Positions 33,985-41,885 of a DNA stretch of 64,000 nucleotides are shown here, in pieces. The stretch covers positions 1 through 64,000 of the forward strand of contig NZ_CAJZAG010000010.1 of assembly GCF_914271485.1 (NCBI RefSeq), written 5' to 3'. Every line of letters begins with the position of its first letter. The first letter of the stretch is position 1. The stretch is from Cupriavidus pampae. Lineage in GTDB: Bacteria > Pseudomonadota > Gammaproteobacteria > Burkholderiales > Burkholderiaceae. The position numbers were made by a program, and so were the translations under genes. Below the pieces are notes generated by a model, which made no database searches, was not told where the DNA came from, and was given only the letters and a program-made list of their open reading frames with translations.

Positions 33985-35814
33985 ATGACTTTGCTGATAC
34001 TTGCCTTCGTTGGCGGCGCGCTGACGATCCTGAGCCCGTGCATCCTGCCCGTGCTGCCCTTCGTGTTTGCCCGGGCCGGACGGCCGTTCGCCACCAGCAC
34101 GCTGCCCATGCTTGCCGGCATGGCGCTGACGTTCGCCGCCGTGGCCTCGCTCGCCTCCGTCGCCGGCGGATGGGTGGTGCACCTCAACGAGTATGGACGC
34201 ATCGTCGCGCTCGTGCTGCTCGGCGTGTTCGGCCTGTCGCTGTTGCTGCCGAAGCTCGCGGACACGCTCACCGCGCCGCTGGTGGCATTCGGTAACCGGC
34301 TGGCCGCGCGTCACGCGGCGGTCGCACCGGCTTCGGCCACGCGCGCGGTGGTCAGCTCGCTGCTGCTGGGGATTGCCACCGGCATGTTGTGGGCCCCGTG
34401 CGCGGGTCCGATCCTCGGCCTCGTGCTGACGGGTGCCGCGCTGCGCGGGGCCAGCGTGCAGACCACGCTGCTGCTGGTGGCTTACGCCGCTGGTGCGGCT
34501 ACCTCGCTGGCGATCGCGCAGGGCATCGGGGGGCGCGTGTTCGCCGCGATGCGCCAATCCCTCGGCGCCGCCGAAGGCCTGCGCCGCGGGCTTGGCGTGG
34601 GCGTGCTGGCCGGTGTGCTGGCCATCGGCTTCGGCGCGGACACTGGCCTGCTGGCGCGCCTGGGCGGCGACAATACGAGCCGGCTCGAACAGGCGCTGGT
34701 CAATGCACTGCATGCGAGCGGCCGTGGCACGGACAACCTCAGCGCCGACCGTGGCGAGGCGCCGGGCATGCTGCTGGCCGCCAACGATATGCGTGACGGC
34801 ATCGGCAACGATGTTACGGACGCTCGCACGAACTTCCGCAGCGGCCTGCCGGTCGAGGGTCGCATGCCCGCGCTCGACGGCGCGACCGAGTGGCTGAACT
34901 CACCGCCGCTGACGCTTGCGCAACTGCGCGGCAAACCCACGCTGGTCTATTTCTGGACGTACTCGTGCATCAACTGCATTCGCACGCTGCCGTACCTGCG
35001 TGCATGGGCCGAGAAGTATCCCGACCTGAACATCGTTGCAGTGCACACACCGGAGTTCGCGTTCGAGAAAAAATCGGAGAACATCCGCCGCGCGCTGTCG
35101 GACTTCCGCATCAAGTTCCCGGTCGCGGTCGATAGCGACTACAAGATCTGGCGCGCGTTCGACAACAACTACTGGCCGGCCGCGTACTTCGTCGATGCCA
35201 ACGGGCAGATCCGTCACCATCAGTTCGGCGAGGGCGACTATGGCCGCTCGGAACAGGTCATCCAGGCCCTGCTCAAGGAGGCTGGCAACCGCAACGTGCC
35301 GACGGACATGGTCACGCCGGACGCCAAGGGCGCGCAGGCCGCGCCAGATCTGCGCAATCTCGCCTCGGGCGAGACCTATCTGGGCTACCAGCAGGCGACC
35401 AACTTCGATGCGAGCGGCTTTGGCGGGCGTCTGCTGCCCGATGCCCCGCGCGACTACAAGGCCACCGTATCGCGCCTGAACCACTGGGGCCTCAACGGCA
35501 ACTGGACCGTGAGCGAGGACAAGGCCACGCTGAACCGCGCCGATGGCGGCATCGTGCTGCGCTTCCGCGCGCGCGATCTTCACCTCGTGCTCGGACCGGC
35601 AGCCGATGGCAAGGCCGTGCGCTTTCTCGTGACCGTCGATGGCAAGGCGCCGGGCGCGAGCCATGGCGCGGATATCGATGCCGCCGGCAACGGCGCGATC
35701 ACGGCAACGCGGCTGTATCAGCTAGTGCGGCAGGCGGGCGATGTCGGCGAACACACCTTTGAAATCCGCTTCCTCGACGCGGGCGCGCAGGCCTACGTCT
35801 TCACGTTTGGTTAA
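33985..35814 (+). CDS. dipZ: DipZ-type thiol-disulfide protein (CcdA/DsbD core plus thioredoxin domain)
   Basis: The 609-residue protein joins a DsbD/CcdA-like membrane domain (about 1-220) to a periplasmic thioredoxin-like domain and a DipZ C-terminal domain. The membrane part has paired redox cysteines C19 (LSPCILPVLPFV) and C139 (WAPCAGPILG). The TlpA-like part has C328-x-x-C331 (YSCINC). The last 170 residues form a beta-rich domain (LNHWGLNGNWTVSEDKATLN). It should pass electrons from cytoplasmic thioredoxin to periplasmic partners. It is divergent from regulator 2 and 38 bp upstream of a GST gene. Confidence 0.9.
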   Translation: MTLLILAFVGGALTILSPCILPVLPFVFARAGRPFATSTLPMLAGMALTFAAVASLASVAGGWVVHLNEYGRIVALVLLGVFGLSLLLPKLADTLTAPLVAFGNRLAARHAAVAPASATRAVVSSLLLGIATGMLWAPCAGPILGLVLTGAALRGASVQTTLLLVAYAAGAATSLAIAQGIGGRVFAAMRQSLGAAEGLRRGLGVGVLAGVLAIGFGADTGLLARLGGDNTSRLEQALVNALHASGRGTDNLSADRGEAPGMLLAANDMRDGIGNDVTDARTNFRSGLPVEGRMPALDGATEWLNSPPLTLAQLRGKPTLVYFWTYSCINCIRTLPYLRAWAEKYPDLNIVAVHTPEFAFEKKSENIRRALSDFRIKFPVAVDSDYKIWRAFDNNYWPAAYFVDANGQIRHHQFGEGDYGRSEQVIQALLKEAGNRNVPTDMVTPDAKGAQAAPDLRNLASGETYLGYQQATNFDASGFGGRLLPDAPRDYKATVSRLNHWGLNGNWTVSEDKATLNRADGGIVLRFRARDLHLVLGPAADGKAVRFLVTVDGKAPGASHGADIDAAGNGAITATRLYQLVRQAGDVGEHTFEIRFLDAGAQAYVFTFG

Positions 35815-35852
35815 GCCACGACACCCATAACAAACTCAGAACGGAGCATGTC

Positions 35853-36485
35853 ATGAAGCTGTACAGCAACGAAATTTCCTCGGCCGCGTCACGCGTGCGC
35901 ATTGCGCTGGCGCTCAAGGGCATCACGCCCGAGCTGCTGCCGGTATCGATCCTCGGTCCGGACGCCGAAAACCGTCAGCGGGACTACCTCGACCTCAACC
36001 CGCAGGGATTGGTGCCAGCGCTGCTGACCGAGAACGGTACGCTGATCACTCAATCGCTGTCGATCATCGAGTATCTGGACGAGCGGTTTCCACAGCCGCC
36101 GCTACTGCCCGCCGACGCGGAAGCGCGCGCGTTCAGCCGCACGGTTGCGCTGGCCATCGCCGCCGAGATTCACGCGCTGGTGCCGCCGCGCGTGGCCGCA
36201 CAGCTAGGTTCGCTCGGTCTGGATGCGACCGCAATCGGTGACTGGAATCGCCACTGGGTCCGCGAGGGCCTGAGCGCGGTGGATGCGCTGCTGGCCTCGC
36301 GCCGCTACGGCAGCTACGTGGCAGGCGACCAGCCCTCCGTCGGCGACCTGTTCCTGTTTCCGCAGGCCGTCAACGCCGAGCGTGCCGGCCTGCCGCTGTC
36401 GCTGTGGCCAAACATCGCCGCAGTGGTCGGCAAGCTGCGCGGCGTATCAGCGTTCGTTGAAAACGCACCCGCGCCGCGCAAATAG
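35853..36485 (+). CDS. Zeta-class glutathione S-transferase (maleylacetoacetate isomerase-like)
   Basis: The 210-residue protein has a thioredoxin-fold N-domain with SSAASRVRIALALKG at the position of the zeta-class SSCxxxRVRIAL signature, so the catalytic cysteine-serine block reads SAAS. LNPQGLVPALLTENGTLITQSLSIIEYLDERFP follows. The C-terminal domain is helical. True MaiA enzymes keep SSCS; with the cysteine gone, isomerase activity is doubtful and a general GST role is possible. It probably shares a transcript with dipZ and converges with the RidA gene, 9 bp away. Confidence 0.83.
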   Translation: MKLYSNEISSAASRVRIALALKGITPELLPVSILGPDAENRQRDYLDLNPQGLVPALLTENGTLITQSLSIIEYLDERFPQPPLLPADAEARAFSRTVALAIAAEIHALVPPRVAAQLGSLGLDATAIGDWNRHWVREGLSAVDALLASRRYGSYVAGDQPSVGDLFLFPQAVNAERAGLPLSLWPNIAAVVGKLRGVSAFVENAPAPRK

Positions 36486-36494
36486 GGCGATCGG

Positions 36495-36905
36495 TTACGC
36501 TCCGGTCGGGCGCACCGCGACCATGTCGATCTCGATCAACGCGCCCTTGGCCAGGCCCGTCACGCCGATGCACGTACGCGCGGGACGGCGGCCCACGGGC
36601 CAGTAACCGGCGTAGGTCGTGTTCATGCTGTCGTAGTCGCGCTCGAAATCGGTCAGGTACACCCGTACCTGCACCACATGCTCGAGACCGAGCTTGCAGC
36701 CTTCGAGCACCGTGGTCAGGTTCTTCATGACCTGATGGGTCTGCGCCTCGATGCCTTCGGGGTAGCCCGAGTCGAGGCCGGTGCCGATAAACGGCATCTG
36801 GCCGGTCACGAACACAAAGCCGTTGGCCTCCACGGCATGGCTGAACGGCGCCACGGGATCCGGCGCGCCGGCAAGCATATGGAAGACGGGGGTGGTTGTG
36901 CTCAT
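36495..36905 (-). CDS. RidA/YjgF/YER057c-family protein
   Basis: RidA-family proteins hydrolyse reactive enamine/imine intermediates. The 136-residue product has FSHAVEANGFVFVTGQMPF near the N-terminus and ARTCIGVTGLAKGALIEIDMVAV at the C-terminus. The latter keeps the arginine that binds the substrate carboxylate in active RidA proteins. The start at ATG 36905 has AGGAGAG upstream; the frame stays open much further but without family sequence. It is convergent with the GST gene and divergent from the first of the three large secreted-protein genes. Confidence 0.88.
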   Translation of the reverse strand: MSTTTPVFHMLAGAPDPVAPFSHAVEANGFVFVTGQMPFIGTGLDSGYPEGIEAQTHQVMKNLTTVLEGCKLGLEHVVQVRVYLTDFERDYDSMNTTYAGYWPVGRRPARTCIGVTGLAKGALIEIDMVAVRPTGA

Positions 36906-37101
36906 CGTCAAATCTCTCCTGTAGGCAACGTTGCGATTTACGCATTGTGCAGCAAGTGTCGGACCACCGCGACGCACTGCACTGTCACCGTTCGTACCGC
37001 CAATTTCGTAGGTCGGCCATTCTCGCCGCGCGCGCGTGCTTCTAAGGTGGTTGCACGACGACGGTGCATGTCGCACTGTCGAATGCCACAGGAGGATTGC
37101 C

Positions 37102-39468
37102 GTGCAGCGCCTGTCCGCCTTCGTCGCGGTCTTCATCTTGCTGGCTGTGCCCGGTACCGTACTGGCCAGAACCTGCCTGTTTACGGACGCCTCCTTTCTG
37201 CCCAGCAGTCTTTGCCTGACCGACGACGACGAGATCGATCTGCAGAGTTACGCCCGTGCGCGCGGGCAGAAGTTCTATCCGGTCGACCGGCTGCTGATGG
37301 CACGTGGGGATGTGCTGTACCTCTCGGACAAGCCTCGTCTGGCGGGACGCATCTGGCGAATCGACCGCTCGTTGGATCTGACCGAGATCTCCGCGCTGGG
37401 GATCGCCCCCTATTCGACGGCCTCGGCACGGCTTGCGCCCGTCGTCTGCCTGCTGGAAGGCCACCGCTTCGGCGGCGCAAAGATGTGCATGCAGCCTGGG
37501 GCGGTGCAACCGACGCTCGGCAAGCTCGAAAGCAGGGTGGCCTCGATCCGTGTCCCCTCCGGGCTCGGCGTGCGGGTCTACACCGAAGCCGGCGGGCGCG
37601 GGCGCGGTACCTTCGTACGCCGTAATCAGCATCTGCCTGACCTGCAGCGGCTCGGCCTGGCCAGTAGCATTCGGGCGGTACAGGTAGCGCGCATCAATAT
37701 CCGCTGCCATGCGGAATGTCCGATCGTGGAATCGGACGCCTATGATCTGCCAACCCTGTTCGGCGATGGCTGGTGGAATCTGGCCGGTGGTCATCCACAG
37801 TTCGCTGTCACGCTGCGCGCTGACGCCAGCTCGCGCGCGGTGATCGAGTTCGGCGAAATGCTTTACCTGCAACTGATGGAATCGGAAGCAATGGTCACGA
37901 CGTTCTGGCCGTATCGTCAGCACGCGCTGTTGCCGATACGGCCAGATGTACGCCATATCACGATTGCATTCGAGTTTCGTCCGGCGGGATCGTTCGATGT
38001 TCAGATCGTGCGCAGCGACGAGCAGCGACGCTTTATCGACGCTTCCGCCATCGTTACCCTGCCCTGGCCCGTCAGGCGCTCCGAGATCCTGTCGATTCGC
38101 AATGCCAGACCCACGCAGGCGCTCGTGCAGACCTTGCTATCCCTGCAAACTTCGACGCCTGACGCCCGCGCGGCGCGCGGCACGCCTTGCAACAGCGACC
38201 CCTTGCTTGGCGTCGGGCACGCGTTCCTCTCCGGCTGCCACGGAAGTGGCAGCGCATTTCCGGCACAGATACCGAAGCCGCCGGCGGCGTTCTCATACGA
38301 CACCGTTCTGGTCCGGACCTTTGCCAATGCCGGTAATCCGTTGGCAGCCGGTGCCGCGGCGCGCGTCTGCCACGTAACACTCGAACAGCTGTACGGCAGG
38401 CGTCCCATGCGCGTCGTCGCGGATTGGTCCGCATGCGTCAGTCGTACCACCCTGATCGTTACGCTATATCAGACGCTTTTCGCCGATCGGTGGAATCTCG
38501 GGGACTTCACCGACATCGTGACGGATGCGCTTCACCAAGGCATCACGCCGAGGGTTGGGGACACCGAACTGGCCAGGCAGTTTGTACTCGCCGTGCAGGA
38601 GCAGGTGGGCGGCGTGGACCGGCGCCTCGATGATGCCATCGCGGCGTTCCACCAGGCCAATGTCATCCACGCCTACTCGCGCGCCAGGGCGCAGGATATG
38701 GAACTCGCGATCGAACGGGCCGAGCAGGCCGGACCGCATGGCTGCACGCGGGGCATTCCGCTCGCCGACTCCGTCTCCGGCCTGCGCGGCGGCACGATGG
38801 GCTGGTATCAGGTGGATATCGCCGACTATGTGCCGCGCACGATTATCCCTCGCCTCTGGCGAGACGGCACATTCCACTACATGCACGAATCCTTTACCTA
38901 TATGGCGGCGGGGGCGGACACGCCGGACCTGATGCTCGCGATCCGCAATCTGATGCAGGACTGGGGTAACACCTATCTGCAGGCATTCGAGGCGGCCTCG
39001 GCGCAAGTCGCGTCCGAACCTGAGACCGGCGAACCGCGCGGTGCGGTGGGCGGGCAGCCGCTTGCGGCCCCCCCCACTACGCCCTGTACGCTTACGGACC
39101 CCGCCTCCGTCCAGCTTCTGGCGATGTCGGGAAACTCCATCGCGATGGGCATTGCCGAAGCAACGCGCTTCCCAACACGGGCGGACCACTTCGTAGTGGT
39201 GTCGTTCCGCGGGCACCCGGTAGCCGTCCTGCAAGGCGTCGTGCCGACGGATGGCTCGCGCATTGCCGAGAGCCGCTTCGTCGTCAGCGCGCCGCTGAAC
39301 GTACTCGAGCGCTATGCCGACGGGGCTTTGCGGGGCGCGGGCTCGGCGGCCACGCATGCCTTCATCCAGTACGCGTTGAGCCGGAGCATGACGTCGGTCC
39401 GCGCCCTGGCGGTGACGGAGCCTTCGGTCACGATCAAGCACCGCGTCGGCTTTCGTCTGATCGATTGA
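37102..39468 (+). CDS. Exported beta-gamma-crystallin/GNAT-like protein, paralogue 1
   Basis: The product has 788 residues with a Sec signal (MQRLSAFVAVFILLAVPGTVLA). The GTG start is backed by a perfect AGGAGG. About residues 25-210 resemble beta-gamma-crystallin Greek keys (CLLEGHRFGGAKMCMQPG, then VASIRVPSGLGVRVYTEAGGRGRGTF). A beta-rich middle part (IAFEFRPAGSFDVQIVRSDEQRRFIDASAIVTLPWP) and a helical part follow. The last 130 residues look like a GNAT fold with RGAGSA at 744-749 and a final VGFRLID. Function is unknown. Acetyl-CoA is absent from the periplasm, so the GNAT part would work only in a target cell, or binds another ligand. It is the first gene of a three-gene operon. Confidence 0.75.
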   Translation: MQRLSAFVAVFILLAVPGTVLARTCLFTDASFLPSSLCLTDDDEIDLQSYARARGQKFYPVDRLLMARGDVLYLSDKPRLAGRIWRIDRSLDLTEISALGIAPYSTASARLAPVVCLLEGHRFGGAKMCMQPGAVQPTLGKLESRVASIRVPSGLGVRVYTEAGGRGRGTFVRRNQHLPDLQRLGLASSIRAVQVARINIRCHAECPIVESDAYDLPTLFGDGWWNLAGGHPQFAVTLRADASSRAVIEFGEMLYLQLMESEAMVTTFWPYRQHALLPIRPDVRHITIAFEFRPAGSFDVQIVRSDEQRRFIDASAIVTLPWPVRRSEILSIRNARPTQALVQTLLSLQTSTPDARAARGTPCNSDPLLGVGHAFLSGCHGSGSAFPAQIPKPPAAFSYDTVLVRTFANAGNPLAAGAAARVCHVTLEQLYGRRPMRVVADWSACVSRTTLIVTLYQTLFADRWNLGDFTDIVTDALHQGITPRVGDTELARQFVLAVQEQVGGVDRRLDDAIAAFHQANVIHAYSRARAQDMELAIERAEQAGPHGCTRGIPLADSVSGLRGGTMGWYQVDIADYVPRTIIPRLWRDGTFHYMHESFTYMAAGADTPDLMLAIRNLMQDWGNTYLQAFEAASAQVASEPETGEPRGAVGGQPLAAPPTTPCTLTDPASVQLLAMSGNSIAMGIAEATRFPTRADHFVVVSFRGHPVAVLQGVVPTDGSRIAESRFVVSAPLNVLERYADGALRGAGSAATHAFIQYALSRSMTSVRALAVTEPSVTIKHRVGFRLID

Positions 39469-39473
39469 CGGCA

Positions 39474-41843
39474 ATGACCGCCCCCCGGCCGAACCCGCAC
39501 AGGCACCGAGCGGTGCCACACCGGCGCCGCGCCGTCATTCTGTTCGCGCTACTGTGCCTTGTCGGCTCGAGCGACACCAGCGCGCGTGCCTGCCTCTTCG
39601 CGATGACGGCCGACGCGCCGCCGAAGCTTTGCCTGCGCGGCGATGACGAGATCGACTTTCAAAACTATGCGCGCACGTTCCGCAGTACGTTCTATCCATT
39701 CGAACGCCTCACGCTGGACCCCGGTGATGTCCTGTATCTGTCCGACCGCCCGCGCCTGACGGGCCGACTCTGGCGCATCAGCCAGTCGATGGAGAAAGCG
39801 GCCCTGATTGCCGCAGGGATCACGCCCGAGAAAATTGCATCCGCCGTGCTGGCGCCGGTGGCCTGCTTCTATGGTGACGACCGGCTTCGTGGCAAGCAAT
39901 CCTGCGTGGCGCCGGGGGAGATCGAACCGTCATTCGTGGGGCTCGATGGAAAGATCTCGTCGATCCATGTCCCGTCGGGTCTCGGCGCACGGATCTATAC
40001 CGAGAACGGCGCGAAAGGGCGTGATGCCGCGCTACGGCGGAGCGTCGATCAGACGGGGCTGCGCAAACTCGGCATGGACGATGCCATCCGCTCGGCACAG
40101 ATCGCCCGCATCAGTATCCGGTGCCGTACGGACTGTGCCATCCCAGAAGCGGACGCCTACGATCTACCCGCACAGTTCAGCGATGCGTGGACGAATTTCT
40201 CACATGGCCATCCGCAGCTCGGCATGACCTTCCGCATCGATGCCGAAGCGAGGGCGATCATCGAGTTCGGCAACGGCCTGTACATCCAGCTGATGCACAC
40301 AGGCGCGGTCATCACGACGTTCTGGCCCCATCACCATCTCGCCGCGCTATCGAGTCACCACACCGCTCGCTATATAACCGTGGCGATGGAATTCCGGCCG
40401 GGCCAGGGCTTCGACGTGCAACTGATTCGCAGTGATGCGGACAGACGCTATATCGACGCGACGCTGATCCACACGCTGCCCTGGCCCACCGGACTCGATC
40501 AGGTGATCTCCGTCCGCAATGTGTTCTCGCCGCGCGCGCTGATCCGGGCCGATCTGTCGGTCAACACGGTCGATCCACTGGACCGCGTGACGCGCGACGC
40601 TACCTGTCATCGCCAACCCGTGCTGGCGGTGGGCAATGCCTTCCTGCGCGGTTGCGCTCAGGCCGGTGTCACCGAAAGCCCCGTTCCCGTGGCGCAGATA
40701 CCCGCACCGCCCGCTGACCTCAATCCTCCGGCAACGCTCGTGCGCACGTTCGCCGATGCCGGCAATCCGCTCGCGGTAGCCGCCGCGTCGCGGCTATGCC
40801 GTGTATCCATGGATCAGATTTTCAACGCGCGGCCCATGCGCGGCGTCCCCAACTGGTCTGCCTGCGTCAGTCGCACCACACTAATCATCTCGCTCTATCA
40901 GACCATGTTTCCGGACCGATGGAACCTCGAGCAATTCAGCAATATCGTCCGGGACGCGCTCGATCACGGGCATATGCCCGACAGCGTGCAGGGTACCCTG
41001 CCGGCCACCCAGTTCGTGAATGCCGTCCGGGAACGGGTCAGCGGCGTGGACCGGCGATACGAGGATGCCATCGCGGCATTCCATCAGGCCAACGTCCTCC
41101 ACGCGTACTCGCTTGCGCGCAACATGGACATGCTCGCGGCACTCGAGCATCCGAGCGAGGAGCATGCACCGGATTGTGCCGCCCTGGCGGGCTCGTCCGA
41201 GGCCATCGCGCGCACGCAACGCGGCATGATCGGCGAGTACCTGCTGGATCTGACCGCCTACATATCGCGCACGGTGACGCCGCGCGTGTGGCGGCAGGGT
41301 GCACTGCACGATTCGCCCGAGCCCTTTACGTTCGTGCATGCGGGACCACAGGACATGGAACTGCTGGTATCGATCCGGGCCCTTATGCAGAACTGGAGCG
41401 ATACCTATCTGCGAGAGTTCTCGGCCACGGTACCCCTCGATGTACCTCCCACCGAGGTTTGCTCCGCAGCTTCACCGCAGGCGAACCTCGTTCTGGCGAT
41501 GTCCGGTGCCTCGATCGCCAACGGCATCGAGGAGGCGACACACGAGGCCGAGACCGGCTCGCATTTCGTCGTGGTGTCGTTTCAGGGATCGCCCGTGGCG
41601 GTGCTGTACGGCAAGATTCCCCCTCACGGCGAGTTCGTGGCGGAAAGCCGCTTCCTCGTCAGCGCCCCGCGCAGTGTGCTGGAGCGTCATGCCGAGGGGG
41701 CCGTCCGTGGTGCGGGGCTCGCGGCATCGGATGCATTCGTCCGGCATGCCGCAAGCCGCGGGATGACCGCCGTGCGCGCGTACGCCGTCACCGCGCCTTC
41801 GGTTGCCATCAAGCATCGCATGGGATATCGCCTTGTCGATTGA
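39474..41843 (+). CDS. Exported beta-gamma-crystallin/GNAT-like protein, paralogue 2
   Basis: The 789-residue paralogue starts 5 bp after paralogue 1 (ATG 39474; a TTG overlapping the preceding stop is the alternative). The N-terminus is arginine/histidine-rich, followed by a hydrophobic signal (VILFALLCLVGSSDTSARA). It keeps the crystallin-like block (ACFYGDDRLRGKQSCVAPG, KISSIHVPSGLGARIYTENG), the middle TLPWPTGLDQVISVRN block, the conserved WSACVSRTTLIISLYQTMFPDRWNL segment, and the GNAT-like end with RGAGLA at 745-750 and MGYRLVD. Paired cysteines in all three proteins suggest disulfides and export. Identity to paralogue 1 looks well below complete, so the duplication is old. Confidence 0.75.
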   Translation: MTAPRPNPHRHRAVPHRRRAVILFALLCLVGSSDTSARACLFAMTADAPPKLCLRGDDEIDFQNYARTFRSTFYPFERLTLDPGDVLYLSDRPRLTGRLWRISQSMEKAALIAAGITPEKIASAVLAPVACFYGDDRLRGKQSCVAPGEIEPSFVGLDGKISSIHVPSGLGARIYTENGAKGRDAALRRSVDQTGLRKLGMDDAIRSAQIARISIRCRTDCAIPEADAYDLPAQFSDAWTNFSHGHPQLGMTFRIDAEARAIIEFGNGLYIQLMHTGAVITTFWPHHHLAALSSHHTARYITVAMEFRPGQGFDVQLIRSDADRRYIDATLIHTLPWPTGLDQVISVRNVFSPRALIRADLSVNTVDPLDRVTRDATCHRQPVLAVGNAFLRGCAQAGVTESPVPVAQIPAPPADLNPPATLVRTFADAGNPLAVAAASRLCRVSMDQIFNARPMRGVPNWSACVSRTTLIISLYQTMFPDRWNLEQFSNIVRDALDHGHMPDSVQGTLPATQFVNAVRERVSGVDRRYEDAIAAFHQANVLHAYSLARNMDMLAALEHPSEEHAPDCAALAGSSEAIARTQRGMIGEYLLDLTAYISRTVTPRVWRQGALHDSPEPFTFVHAGPQDMELLVSIRALMQNWSDTYLREFSATVPLDVPPTEVCSAASPQANLVLAMSGASIANGIEEATHEAETGSHFVVVSFQGSPVAVLYGKIPPHGEFVAESRFLVSAPRSVLERHAEGAVRGAGLAASDAFVRHAASRGMTAVRAYAVTAPSVAIKHRMGYRLVD

Positions 41844-41885
41844 TGCCACGCTCGCCAGTCGTCGTCGACGCAGTCGGAGCCTTGA

